A stretch of DNA of 64,000 nt from positions 167,089 through 231,088 of the forward strand of contig AZLU01000050.1 in assembly GCA_002224055.1 (NCBI GenBank), written 5' to 3'. A program made the translations under genes and the position numbers. This DNA is from Pezizomycotina sp. ARF18. Its lineage: Eukaryota; Ascomycota. This document shows, piece after piece, positions 1 to 10,055 of the stretch; within the stretch, counting starts at the first letter, position 1; every line of letters starts with the position of its first letter. Under the pieces are notes generated by a model, which saw only the letters and a list, made by a program, of their open reading frames with translations, had not been told where the DNA came from and did no database searches.

Positions 1-310
1 AAAAAACATGAGTATAAACATAACGACCGGACTTGGTGAAAACGGTTAACAACCCCCTAGTTGAAGACCGTCGATGGTAAAATACATCGCTACAGACTGG
101 CTCACCAACGTAGAGCTCTTATGCTCGCGAATGTACAGTCGAAACTTAGAATCAGTTCGCAATTTAAGGGCTGATTGGTGTGCAGGGTTCTTATCTTTTT
201 TATATCCCTTTGTGGAGAGATTAGATGTTAAAGATAAGAAAGTGTTCAGAACATGAAGAAAACACCTGTAGGGTAACCTACTTTAAGATAACTAAGTTTG
301 GGCAAAAAAA
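1..310 (+). other. partial intron RNA at window edge
   Basis: Noncoding, relatively GC-rich sequence runs into a LAGLIDADG ORF. A stretch around 90-105 (gctacagactgg) resembles the group I R/P7 segment, and short complementary runs surround it. The 5' part would lie outside the window. A short open frame at 74-256 crosses this RNA but has no protein family signature and is probably not a gene. The group I assignment is tentative. Confidence 0.35.
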
Positions 311-1330
311 ATGAAAAATTGCCTATATCGCTTACTCCGCTTTAACTCATCAGGTATCAAACATAATGGTACTTTAGCATTTACCAATAAGGAAAAACAT
401 TTACTTGGTTCATATTTAGCTGGACTTTATGAGGGTGACGGTCACATTTATATAAGTAATCCCACTGCTAAAATACAAACTTTTTCATTATCTATAACTT
501 TTAATTTAAAGGATCTACCTTTGGCTGAATATTTAAAGAATTTACTTGGTTTTGGTTGAATTAGAATCAAAGAAAAAGAAAAAGCTTGTGTACTAGTATT
601 CCATACTATCGATGGAGTAATTCACATAGTGTCTTTAATGAATTCTTATTTAAGAACTCCTAAACTTGACAAATTTAATCAATTAATTGATTGTATTAAT
701 GCTAAAAGAAATTTAAATATAATTAAATTTCCTGTTAATACTAAAGATTTAGATAATGATAGTTGATTTGCGGGATTCTTAGATGCTGACGGAAATTTTG
801 ACATTATAAATACTCAGAAAAAATTAGATGATAATGGTAAAATTATAAGAAAAAGAAGAGTTTCTTGTAGATTAAGAATCCAACAAAGAATGTTTGACCC
901 TACTACCAATAAAAGCTATAAACCTATCTTCGAAAAAATCGCCGCATTTTTAGATGTAAATTTAAATGTAGTGAAACGAAGTAATGGTAAAGAGTATTTT
1001 AGTGTAGAAGCTAAAAGTAGAAAAAGTTTAACTATTGTAAAAAATTACTTTAATATTTATTCTTTATTTAGTTCTAAACATTTAGACTATAATAATTGAG
1101 CCAAAGTTGTGGATTTAATTCTATCACAGACTCACTATGAAGAAAACAATTTTGTATTAATTGAAGAATTAAAAACAAGTATGAACAATAGTAGAACAAC
1201 ATTTGATTGATCGCATTTGGTTAAACTAGGTATGCACACATATGGCAAACAAAAGGGACCCCTGTTAAAAAACGATAGAAATATTAGTGTTTCTAAAGAA
1301 AGTGTTATAAAAAAAAGGGTCTCCTGTTAA
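311..1330 (+). CDS. LAGLIDADG homing endonuclease, tandem copy 1
   Basis: Double-motif LAGLIDADG endonuclease of the kind encoded in group I introns; it would cleave intronless alleles and may assist splicing. Read with TGA as Trp the frame is open for 339 codons from an ATG. Motif 1 is LAGLYEGDGHI near residue 36; motif 2 is WFAGFLDADGNF near residue 150. Both keep their acidic residues. It is followed at once by a homologous second ORF, the link being a roughly 65-bp tandem duplication. No frameshift is visible, so it could be active. The host gene is probably cox1, inferred only from the downstream exon order. Confidence 0.85.
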
Positions 1331-1362
1331 AAAATGATAGAAATATTAGTGTTTCTAGTGTT
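1250..1362 (+). repeat. tandem duplication joining two LAGLIDADG ORFs
   Basis: About 48 bases (gttaaaaaacgatagaaa through tattagtgtttcta) occur twice, near 1256-1302 and 1325-1362, with few differences. The first copy codes the tail of ORF 1 and the second, in another frame, the head of ORF 2. Confidence 0.75.
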
Positions 1363-2268
1363 AAGATACAAAAGAAGGATAGTGGTAAATCATATAAATT
1401 TAATTTAAACTCTTATTTAGCTGGCTTATTTGAAGGTGATGGGCATATTTGAATTCAAAAAGATGTAAAAAATATGGGTAAAAAACACAATCCCAGATTT
1501 TGTATAACTTTTGGTTTGAAAAATGAACCTTTAGCTAAAAATTTGCTTTCTATAATAGAGTCAGGACATATTAGATATAAACTTCAAGATAATGCCTGTG
1601 TATTAATTATTTCATCTGTTGAAGGCTTAACAAAAATAGTTAAAATAATAAATGGAGAATTAAGAACACCAAAAATAGACCAACTTTATAATTTGATAGA
1701 ATGATTAAATAAGCATCACAATAAAAATATCATAAAATTACCTTTAAAAGAAGGTAATTTAGGTAGTGATAGCTGATTATCTGGATTTGTGGATGCTGTA
1801 GGGTCATTTTATATTAGAAATACCCAAAAAAAGATAAAAGAACAAGGTAATATTTTAAAAAAAAGAAATATTGCTTGTAGATTAAGAATTGAACAAAGAA
1901 TGTTTGACCTTATAACTAATAAAAGTTATGAGTCTATATTTAAAGAAATTGCCACATTTTTTGGTGTTAATTTATTTGTATCTAAAAAGAATAATAATCA
2001 GTATTTTATTATAACTGCTATAAACAGAAGAAGTATTAAAATTGTTAAAGATTATCTAAATACATATCCAATGTTTAGTTCAAAATACCTTGATTATAAG
2101 GATTGGGAAATAGTCGTAAATTTAATTCTTAGTCAAACACACTATAAAGAAGAGAATAGTAACTTGATTGATAAATTAAAAAACGGAATGAATAATAATA
2201 GAAAAAACTTTAATTGAGATCATTTAAAATATTTTGATAAAATAAATTATTTAGCTTCTATTTCGTAA
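1333..2268 (+). CDS. LAGLIDADG homing endonuclease, tandem copy 2
   Basis: Homologue of the preceding ORF with the same architecture: motif 1 LAGLFEGDGHIW, motif 2 WLSGFVDAVGSFYI, then a conserved C-terminal half (CRLRIEQRMFD). The frame is open from about 1333 with no early ATG, so it may start at a non-AUG codon, at ATG 1474, or be read through from upstream. Motif 2 has V where the last acidic/polar residue of DADG usually sits (DAVG), which may weaken catalysis. A third relative of the C-terminal half lies at 3778-4206. Confidence 0.75.
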
Positions 2269-2914
2269 AAGGACATTCGCAATCTTTCAATTAATTATAA
2301 AAATATATCTGCTGAAGTTTTTGGAAGTAAAGGGTTTTTATATTCAAAAAAAATTATTAGTAATAGCCTAATTTTTAAAAAGTTTAAGAAAAGTTAGATT
2401 TGTTTCAAGTATAAGAAATTTAATCTAAATTTAAATTATTTTATTTTTTATGATTATTTAAGATTTAGATTAATGGATTTTTTATATTTAGATATATATT
2501 TCAACGGGGGAACTAAACTCCCCTAAATTAGCTCCTAATTGTGTAAAGTTTATAACAAAATTCCCCTCAATTTTTCACTTAGCTCTTAGCTTATTGAAAA
2601 TTTTTTCCTCAAATTTTCAATAAGCCATAATTTACATAATTAATTATAAAACGCATAATGTAGAGGAAACTTATTTGTACAAAGGGTTGAACCTCTACGG
2701 GCAAGACCTCCATGAGTAGTAATGCTAAAACTGAAAAGTTGAACCTATAATCGAGGGGTGGAGGAAATCCGGAAAGAAATCGAGGAGAAGTCGAGGAGTG
2801 TATGCCTCTGCCGAATCAGATTTAAGCAGTAATGTGTTAAATCGCATGTTCAACAACCTATACTTTAGGAACATTATGTGTTATAATATAACAAATATAA
2901 TAAATACAACAAAA
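2269..2914 (+). other. intron spacer with endonuclease N-terminal scrap
   Basis: No intact gene. Bases 2272-2345 are a diverged copy of the N-terminal coding region of the next ORF (compare 2958-3045: ggacattcg..caattttt and gaagtttttggaa), so that gene or its leader was partly duplicated. Bases 2640-2800 are GC-richer with a clear stem (gtagagg pairing with cctctac), probably intron RNA, but I could not fit a group I or II core. Confidence 0.5.
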
Positions 2915-3724
2915 ATGAAAACAAACAAATCTTTAATTTATTCTTCGCTTTTTCTTAAGGACATTCGTAATTTTTCAAGTAATTCTAAAGACATATCTGA
3001 TATACGTTGACCAGAAGTTTTTGGAAAGAAAGGTCTTTTACTTGCATACTGTTTAGCTAAAGTTGGTTATATACAAAAAAGATTTAAAAGCACTAATATC
3101 AAAACATCAACTTGTACATCTTTAATTCCTTGAAGAGAAAATTTACCTATAAAATTTATTGCATTATCTAAATTTCAATATAATGTTATTGTAGGTCTAA
3201 TATTATCTGACGGGTGGGTAGGATTTTCATCTTCTCGTAGTAAAAACGCACGATTGGGATTCAAGCAATCAAAAGCTAAGTCTAGTTACGTTTTATTCGT
3301 GTTTAATATATTATCGAACTGTTGTTCTAGTTACCCTCGTTTAACTACAGGAAAAAATCCTGGTCTACAATTTTTTACTCGAGCATTACCTTGTTTTACT
3401 GAATTCCGTTCTTTATTTTACGTTGACAAGGTAAAAGTAATTCCAAATAATATTTATAATATCTTAACACCTGAAGCTTTAGCGCATATAATTATGGGAG
3501 ACGGAGCAGCACAAAAACACGGAATAACAATTTGTACTGACAGTTATCCTTTACCTGATGTAATTCGATTGATGAATGTGCTTATCATTCGATATAGATT
3601 AGATTGTATTTTACGAAAACATGGACAATATTATCGAATTTATATTCGCAATGGTTCTATGCCTTTATTACGATCAATTGTTACTCCTTATTTTCATAAT
3701 TCAATGTTATATAAATTACAGTAA
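2915..3724 (+). CDS. LAGLIDADG_2-type homing endonuclease
   Basis: 269-codon ORF from ATG. The first motif is in VGLILSDGW and the second in AHIIMGDGAA, followed by the family's usual RLMNVLIIRYRLDC and a MLYKL C-terminus. This is the LAGLIDADG_2 branch found in fungal group I introns. No frameshift is visible. Relatives at 24522, 30743 and 36516 share the same layout, so this element has spread repeatedly within this genome. It ends 10 bases before a 45-nt hairpin. Confidence 0.85.
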
Positions 3725-3733
3725 ATTATTTTT

Positions 3734-3778
3734 CGTCGGGTTATTAATAATTTTATTAAAAATTATTAATTACCCGCG
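3734..3778 (+). repeat. 45-nt hairpin element, copy A
   Basis: A 45-base GC-capped, AT-rich near-palindrome (starts cgtcggg, ends cccgcg) that folds into one long stem. Its exact reverse complement is at 6443-6487. It fuses directly to the second-motif codons of a LAGLIDADG fragment (gat ggt agt), so it has inserted in, or recombined at, coding DNA. Confidence 0.85.
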
Positions 3779-4206
3779 ATGGTAGTTTCTCTATTCAACA
3801 CACTAAAGTAGAAAGCGGAGCTAAAAAAAGAAAAATATCATGTAGATTGAGAATTGAACAAAGGATGATATATCTTAAAACTGGTGGTAATTACTTTAAT
3901 GTTTTAAACGAGATAGCTACATTTTTAGGTTGTAATCTTTTAACTAGAAAACAAAAATCTACAAATAATGAATATTATACTTTAGCAGCATCTAGTCGTA
4001 AATCTCTTTTAATTATTATAAACTATTTTGAAATGTTTCCTTTATATTCTTCTAAACATTTAGACTATTTAGATTGAAGTAAAGCAGCAAAATTAATTTT
4101 AAATGATCAACACTATACTGATCAAGGTATGATTGAAATAGACAGTTTGAAAAATAACATGAATTGTAATAGAAAAACCTTTAATTGAGATCACTTAAAT
4201 ATCTAG
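3778..4206 (+). pseudogene. LAGLIDADG endonuclease C-terminal fragment
   Basis: 142 codons open with TGA as Trp, beginning exactly at the second motif (DGSFSIQ) and ending in NWDHLNI. It corresponds to the C-terminal half of the ORFs at 311 and 1333 (CRLRIEQRM, SSKHLDYLDW). The N-terminal half and first motif are absent, replaced by the hairpin. The last 35 coding bases are repeated after the second hairpin near 6500. Confidence 0.8.
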
Positions 4207-4242
4207 GACTTAAATTTAGTATAAAGAGATGCAAACATAATA

Positions 4243-4790
4243 ATTCGCTACTAACTGCACATGAAAATCTTTTATTGAAGTCGTAATGAATACTGACTTC
4301 AATCATAGTTTTTAATTATAGGGTTATTCAAAGATAGGCTGATCACCTGGGAAATGTACAAGCAACTTTAGTGTTAATAACAAACTGGTGATTGAGCCTA
4401 AAACGATCTAACCTAAAAAAGGATTTATAATGGATAGAAATCTAAATAACTTTCCCGTTAATCTTTTTTTAATTATGTATTTTTGAAGGATCATATTAGT
4501 TTGTTTAAATTACACTCTAAAATGATTGGGATTGATGAAAAAAAAAATATTAATAACTTGATAACTGTTCCCGTTAACGGAAACTAGTAAAGGTTTTTAT
4601 AAAATAACATTTATATTTAGATACCTAAGTATTCATATAAAAATTATTATTAATAACATTCAAATTTGTAATTTTAATTGTATTAGTAATATATCTGCTG
4701 CTTAGCAGATAGCTTAACTAAAAATTTGAAGTTTATATTTAGGTCGTACATTTATAATTAAATTATAATATAATCGGCTTAGAAGGGTTA
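4243..4790 (+). repeat. duplicated atp8-upstream block, copy 1
   Basis: This block parallels 56970-57680: the same order of segments (gataggctgatcacctggg, gaaatctaaataactttccc, ggaaggatcatat, actctaaaatgatt) ending in the last codons and downstream sequence of atp8 (tttatatttaggtcgtac). Only the atp8 3' end is present here; the atp8 start is missing, so this is a partial duplicate feeding into the atp6 fragment that follows. A GC hairpin (gttcccgtt/aacggaaac) sits at 4567-4584. Confidence 0.75.
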
Positions 4791-4906
4791 TAAAGGCTAT
4801 TTATACCTGTTGTTAGGTATGGGTAAGTCCCATATTTATGTTCGTTTTTTAATAAATCAAACTATGCTAATTTTTTTTAGTCTTTACAACAGCTCTTTTT
4901 ATAGCA

Positions 4907-5340
4907 ATTCTTATAGCCCTCAAGATCAAATAAAATATATAATTTTTGAGGTCTTTCCGCAATTAGTTAATATTCAATTCTTTTTAACTAATTGAGGAAT
5001 TTATTTAATTATAAGTTTCTTAATTGCTTTTATTTTAAATATATTAAGAAATATAATTATTAATAATTGATCTTGAATTCAAGAATCAATTTATGCTGTA
5101 ATAAAAAGTTAATTATAAATAAATTAAGTACTATTAAAGGTCAAATTATTTTTTCCTTTATATATTCTTTATTTATTTTTATATTTATAAAAAATTTTCT
5201 CGGTATGGAACATTATAGTTTTGCTTCAGTTTCTTATTTTATTTTAATTTTCTCACTTAGTTTTATTAAAATTTTAAATGTGATTAAAAGTCTCTTAATT
5301 GCTTTCATTTTAAATATATTAAGAAATAAGAATAAAACTT
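4907..5340 (+). pseudogene. atp6: atp6 fragment (ATP synthase subunit a), ectopic copy
   Basis: Translation gives recognisable subunit a segments: FLTNWGIYLIISFLIAF, then NNWSWIQESIYA, then after a frameshift near 5105 STIKGQIIFSFIYSLF and SFASVSYF. The matching sequence in the main locus is at 58284-59854. Here the reading frame breaks, the conserved GMVPYSFAST is degraded to GMEHYSFASV, and a second copy of the LLIAFILNILRN segment is pasted in at 5283-5330. The C-terminal half is absent. It is a pseudogene unless the two frames are joined by RNA editing or the break is a sequencing error. Confidence 0.75.
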
Positions 5341-6341
5341 CAAATAAAGCTTTAATTCCTTATCGGCATAGCCAAAGAGGGTTTTGCTTTGGGAGATATT
5401 CTAATGGTCAGAAATTGAGATTCTATTCTACTTCAGCTACTCAACAATCTCAGATAAAATTAGATCCTAACTGGATAACAGGGTTTGTAGACGGTGAGGG
5501 GTCATTCATGGTTTTTATAAAAAAAAATTTAAAATCTAAAATCGGTTGAAGTGTAGAAGCTAGATTTTCTATTGGTCTTCATGTAAAAGATTTAAATCTT
5601 TTAGAACTCCTGAAATCTTATTTCGGAGTTGGAAATATTCATAAACATGGTAAAGATGGAATTCAGTATCAAGTTACCTCTTTACAGGATTTAATTAAAA
5701 TTATTGATCACTTTAATAAATATCCTTTACTTACTCAAAAAAGGGCTGATTTTATTTTATGACAAAAAGTAATTGAACTAATTATAAATAAAGAACATTT
5801 AACAATTGAAGGTTTACAAAAATTTGTCGCTATTAAAGCTTCAATGAATTTAGGTTTATCCGATAAGTTAAAAGTAATCTTTCCTAACGTTATTCCTGTG
5901 GAAAGACCTTTAGTTGTAGACCAAAGGATTAAAGATCCAAATTGATTAGCTGGTTTTACTTCTGGTGAAGGTTGTTTTCAGATAAACACCAAAGTATCAG
6001 GTACTAGTCGCACTGGTTATCAAGTTCAATTAGTATTTTCAATTGGTCAACATATTCGTGATGAACAATTCATGAGAAATTTAATTTCTTTCTTCGAATG
6101 TGGTTATTATTTATCTCATAAAAATAAATTTTTTGGAGAGTTCATAATTACAAAATTTGAGGACTTAAATGATAAAGTTATTCCATTTTTCCAAAACAAT
6201 CCAATTCTTGGAGTTAAAGCTTTGGATTTTGCTGACTTCTGTAAAGTAGTAGAACTAATGAAAAATAAGGCTCATTTAACTAAAGAAGGATTGGATCAAA
6301 TTCGTCAAATAAAATCAGGTATGAATAAGGGAAGAGAGTAA
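5067..6341 (+). CDS. LAGLIDADG endonuclease fused to atp6 fragment
   Basis: One frame of 424 codons runs from the atp6 remnant straight into a complete double-motif LAGLIDADG protein: WITGFVDGEGSF near residue 138 and WLAGFTSGEGCF near residue 295, ending in GMNKGRE. The endonuclease has all conserved blocks (KRADF, LTIEGL, KALDFADF). It resembles the endonuclease in the atp6 intron at 60150-61085, so intron and flanking exon seem to have moved together. Fusion to upstream exon sequence is a normal expression mode for such ORFs. Confidence 0.85.
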
Positions 6342-6442
6342 GTCAATTCGATTAAACTAAATCGTTATTTATTATAGAGTTCAATTAATATTTAAAATAA
6401 CCTAATAAACATGTTTTATTCAGTTAATAAAAAGTTTAATTT

Positions 6443-6487
6443 CGCGGGTAATTAATAATTTTTAATAAAATTATTAATAACCCGACG
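6443..6487 (+). repeat. 45-nt hairpin element, copy B
   Basis: Exact reverse complement of 3734-3778. It is followed at once by about 35 bases (agaaaaacctttaattgag and onward) that repeat the 3' end of the LAGLIDADG fragment at 4165-4203. The two hairpins therefore bracket the atp8/atp6/endonuclease block. Confidence 0.85.
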
Positions 6488-7255
6488 ATTGTGGAATCAA
6501 AGAAAAACCTTTAATTGAGATCACTTAAATATCTTGCCACTTAAATTTAGAGATTTATTTAAAGAAGCTTAGGACGGGAGCTTCTTTAATGGTAAACCTA
6601 ATTACAGACCATTCCTTGAGTTGTAATTTATCTTTTAAGAAGTAGGGGTTCTCTTTGTAAGGTAAAACCAATATAAAGGGGATAGAGGGTGGCCTCTATC
6701 TAAGCTAAATCAAACTGTCATTGCTTGCCCTATAACCAATTTGGTATTCTTAGGGAGAGTCTATTTCAATTAAGATCACTTAAATAAATTATCTCTTTAT
6801 TTTTAATCACAATATTATACTACGTTTTTTAACAAAATGGGAATGCCATTGATAAGTGTAAATTTATCAATTATTACTACGCTGTATGCATAGAATCTCT
6901 CGAAGATGGAGTTAACACTCCAGTTAACAGATATGTAGACACCTAATTAGGATTTTTTTTATAATTTTAGGCCCTACGGCTAGTATAAATAAATCTTTAA
7001 AGTTGTATACTATGACTGAATTAGTAGTAATACTTACATATACATGGGAATAATATGCTGGAAACCAAAGTAATTAACATAATTTGTAATTGCGAGTAGG
7101 ATCCTTAGAGACTACACGCGAAGCCCCATGTTTTTATATGGGTGAAAACATAGTCCAGCCGGGTAGGAAACTACTTCTCTAGTTATTAAACATAAAAATT
7201 AATTTATTAGTTTATGGCTATAGGTTTTGCTTTATATTAAGCTAAATGGATAATG
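6488..7255 (+). other. 3' part of group I intron before cox1 exon
   Basis: No ORF. Bases 7049-7155 hold a typical fungal group I (IB-like) core: tgctggaaacc, then gtaggatccttagagacta as the R segment and catagtccag as the S segment. The intron ends near 7255, just before the cox1 AFPRLNN exon. A GC-richer stretch at 6580-6760 is structured but unassigned. Confidence 0.65.
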
Positions 7256-7360
7256 ATTCCCAAGACTAAATAATATTAGTTTCTGATTATTAATACCTAG
7301 CCTATTATTATTTGTATTTGGAAGTTGTATCGAAGACGGAGTGGGTACAGGGTGAACTCT
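7256..7360 (+). CDS. cox1: cox1 exon a (FPRLNN..GTGWTL)
   Basis: Encodes FPRLNNISFWLLIPSLLLFV and then FGSCIEDGVGTGWTL. The 3' border is set by joining act ct to t tac at 13936, giving TLYPPLAG, with T at the exon end and G at the intron end. The 5' border (7256 or 7257) is uncertain because the upstream exon is outside the window. Confidence 0.9.
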
Positions 7361-7487
7361 TTATCTAAGTAAGGAGTTGTTCATGAGTAATCATGAAGCA
7401 ATTAAATTCTTTTCAATGCGGGAACATCTTCAAGTGTTTTGTTTAATCGAAACACATGTTATAGACTACTCATGTCTAGACTATATT

Positions 7488-8027
7488 ATGTCAGGAATTC
7501 CTTTTATTCCTATAACATACGTAAAAATGTCTATTGCACGAAGACAATCTGCTTGAGTAGGTAATAAATGTTATTCTACTCATCAAGGACTCAACAAAGA
7601 ATATCTTAAAAATAATAAAGATATATTTGAACAATGATTAGTTGGTATGACTGATGGTGATGGATGTTTTTCTATTTATCATCAAAACGGGAAATGGACT
7701 TTAATTTATAAAATAGCTTTGAGTAGATATAGATTAGAATGTACATTACGAAATCATACACCTACTCAACCTAGAATTTATATTAAAGAACGTTCTATGC
7801 CATTACTAAGAACTATAGTAAGACCACATATATGTTCTTCTATGTTATATAAATTAGGTAAGAAAGTTGAATCTCGACATCAATATACTACTTTATCTAA
7901 CGAAGGTTGTTTTTATGTAAAAATAGCTAATATTGCTAACCAAAAAACTCCTAAAACTCAATGAGAGTTAAAATTAGTGGGATTAACAGATAGTGATGAA
8001 TTTGATTCTTTTAATGTTAAAAAATAA
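7488..8027 (+). CDS. chimeric LAGLIDADG ORF
   Basis: 179 codons from ATG. Residues 1-75 are the start of a known cox1/cob intron endonuclease type (SAWVGNKCYSTHQGLN, then WLVGMTDGDGCFSIYHQNGK with motif 1). From about residue 78 the sequence switches to the C-terminus of a LAGLIDADG_2 protein (SRYRLECTLRNH, RSMPLLRTIVRPH, SSMLYKLG), then GCFYVKIANIANQKTPKTQW. The second motif of either family is missing. A 37-bp direct repeat marks the chimera point. Unlikely to be an active endonuclease. Confidence 0.75.
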
Positions 8028-8800
8028 AGGGTGAGTTTGTTCTTAACTATAGTATTTCTCAGCCTTTTTATAATATAAGGTTACTTTACTATATAAAAAA
8101 GACTTTAGGTAATGGTAAAGTTTTAAAATTTGAAACTCAGCAAGTCTCTAGGTTTATAATTAATGATAGAAAGGTATTAAAAGAAATAATATTTCCTATT
8201 TTTGATAAATATTCTTTGTTAACTAGAAAATATTTTTCTTATCTACAATTTAAGAAAGCTTGAAGTATTTTAGAAAATAATAATTTTACTACAGAACAAA
8301 AAAACGAAGCTATAGAAAATTTACTTAATAATTCATTATCTAACAATTATGTTTCACCTGCTATATCTCATTTAAATGATAAGAGTAGTTATGAAACAAT
8401 AAAATCTGCTATTTCAATATATTGATTAGCAGGTTTCATTGAAGGTAAAGGTAATTTTGGAGTTTTATATGAGCAGGGTGTATTTATTATAGAATTTTCG
8501 ATTCGAACTAAAAGAGAGAAGGCTTTATTATATTTTATAAAACGTTTATTACATATGCCTAACAAAGTAATCCTTGAACAAAATGGGTTCTTGCTAAGAA
8601 CAAAACATTCTAGAGCCATTTCAAATATAATTGATGCTTTTTCATCTAAAGATTGTAAATTTAAGGGTATTAAATCACTTTATTTTAAATTATGAAAAAA
8701 AGCCTTTTATTATAAAAATATAAATTTTAAAAAAGTAGCAATAATATATAAAATTATGCTAAATTTACATAAAAAACACACTATATCTAAGTTACGATAA
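8028..8800 (+). pseudogene. displaced C-terminal part of LAGLIDADG ORF
   Basis: Continues, after the inserted segment, the gene begun at 7488: ISQPFYNIRLLYYIKKTLGN, INDRKVLKEIIFPIFDKYSL, then motif 2 WLAGFIEGKGNFGV and a basic tail. The acidic residue of motif 2 is changed (EGKG rather than EAEG). A second, better preserved version of the same region is at 12893-13602. It has no start of its own. Confidence 0.7.
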
Positions 8801-8837
8801 TGGACTTTAATTTATAAAATAGCTTCGAGTAGATATA
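8801..8837 (+). repeat. 37-bp direct repeat flanking the chimera
   Basis: tggactttaatttataaaat and the next 17 bases repeat 7695-7731 with one mismatch. The first copy lies exactly at the junction in the chimeric ORF. Confidence 0.8.
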
Positions 8838-8879
8838 ATTTTTTCTAATAAAAATAAGGGTTAATTAAGGAAGATAGTA

Positions 8880-10055
8880 AATAAAAGAAATCGATTTTTA
8901 TTTCGTAATTAGGATACTGTGGGTCCTCGACCCGCGGTTTGAGTAGTAATGATTTTATAAAAAAATAATTATGAGGGAAAGCGGAGGGGAAACTAAAATA
9001 ATTTTATGTAATACATACTTAAATTTCGCTCTGCGAAAGAAGTAATATTTTGTTCATATTATAATTCTCCCTACTTAAGGTTATTCTATTAGATAAACCC
9101 TTGGCTATAAAGTAATTTGGACTGAGAGTAAGTGGGATACTACACCTAAGAGTCAAATTTAATCGAGGGTTTTTTGATGTAGGGGTTGAATAATTTTTCT
9201 AATGGAAATTCTTTAACAAGGGGGACATCATTACCTCTAGGTAACCCAACGTGTCATATCTCAGGTTGGAACTGAAAAATTAATTTTGTTTATTCTTTGA
9301 CTTTAAAGAGTTTTGTTAGCTAAGGACTTATTTAGTGGAAAGCTTTAGGTAGGTACTCCAACGGAGCCTAGATGATTTTCCTAGGGCCGCGTGAGAAGGA
9401 GTATTAGTTTGGTGGATAACTGTTTCCGTTAACGGAAACAGTAATCCACATCCCAGTTATTATTAGGTGATGATAATCTGGGTCTCGATCAGACTAATTA
9501 ATGTCGCAATAAGAGAATAACGTTACAAATTAGTAACGTTAAGCCTAGAGTAGTGAGCTAGCGAGGGTTAACCTGCCCGCGGGAATCTCGATACTATTCG
9601 ACCTTTGATAAGGACAACCGGCCATGGCTTTATAATGTAATGTGAAGAGTCCTAGGGAGGGAAAGGTTAGGCAAACGGTGGAGAGCATGTTTGAATATCA
9701 GAAAATTAATTAGTTGAATGATTTGATATTTCGGGCTGCCGCGCAGTTTAACACATGAAAGACAAGGTAGAAAGAACTCGGCAACACAACCAAGTCATTA
9801 GTAAATCAAATGAACTGTCACTCTCCAAAGGAGGTCCTGATACATCAATAATTCCGCGCCGAACACCGTGTGAAGTAGGCTTGGAACGAGAGGAGGTCAG
9901 TGTTTTAGGCAAGCAGATGATCCCTGCTTTTGATGGGCGTCTACGCTTTATTCTATAATTCTTATACTGATTATTCTGAGGCGGTGTGTCGCGCCTTGGG
10001 TACCCGACGGCATGCCTTATCAAAGTTAAATGAAGGATGAATAATAAATAGTAAA
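8880..10055 (+). other. structured block, candidate group I core of a nested intron
   Basis: GC-rich for this genome and free of conserved protein. Bases 9470-9510 (tctcgatcagactaatt) and 9640-9655 (gaagagtcctagg) could pair as P7, and cccag..ctggg at 9447-9485 forms a stem, so I read this as the RNA part of an intron hosting the next ORF. The small ORFs on both strands at 9748-10125 show no family. A rRNA origin was considered because of aactcggcaa at 9776 but not supported. Confidence 0.35.
9420..9441 (+). repeat. 22-nt perfect palindrome
   Basis: ctgtttccgtt followed by its reverse complement. A diverged relative is at 4567-4584. Confidence 0.85.

Noticed and set aside
8930-10055. Large subunit rRNA or RNase P RNA in the GC-rich block
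   Set aside because: aactcggcaa is suggestive of LSU, but the peptidyl-transferase and other universal LSU motifs are absent, and so are RNase P conserved regions. Intron RNA fits better.
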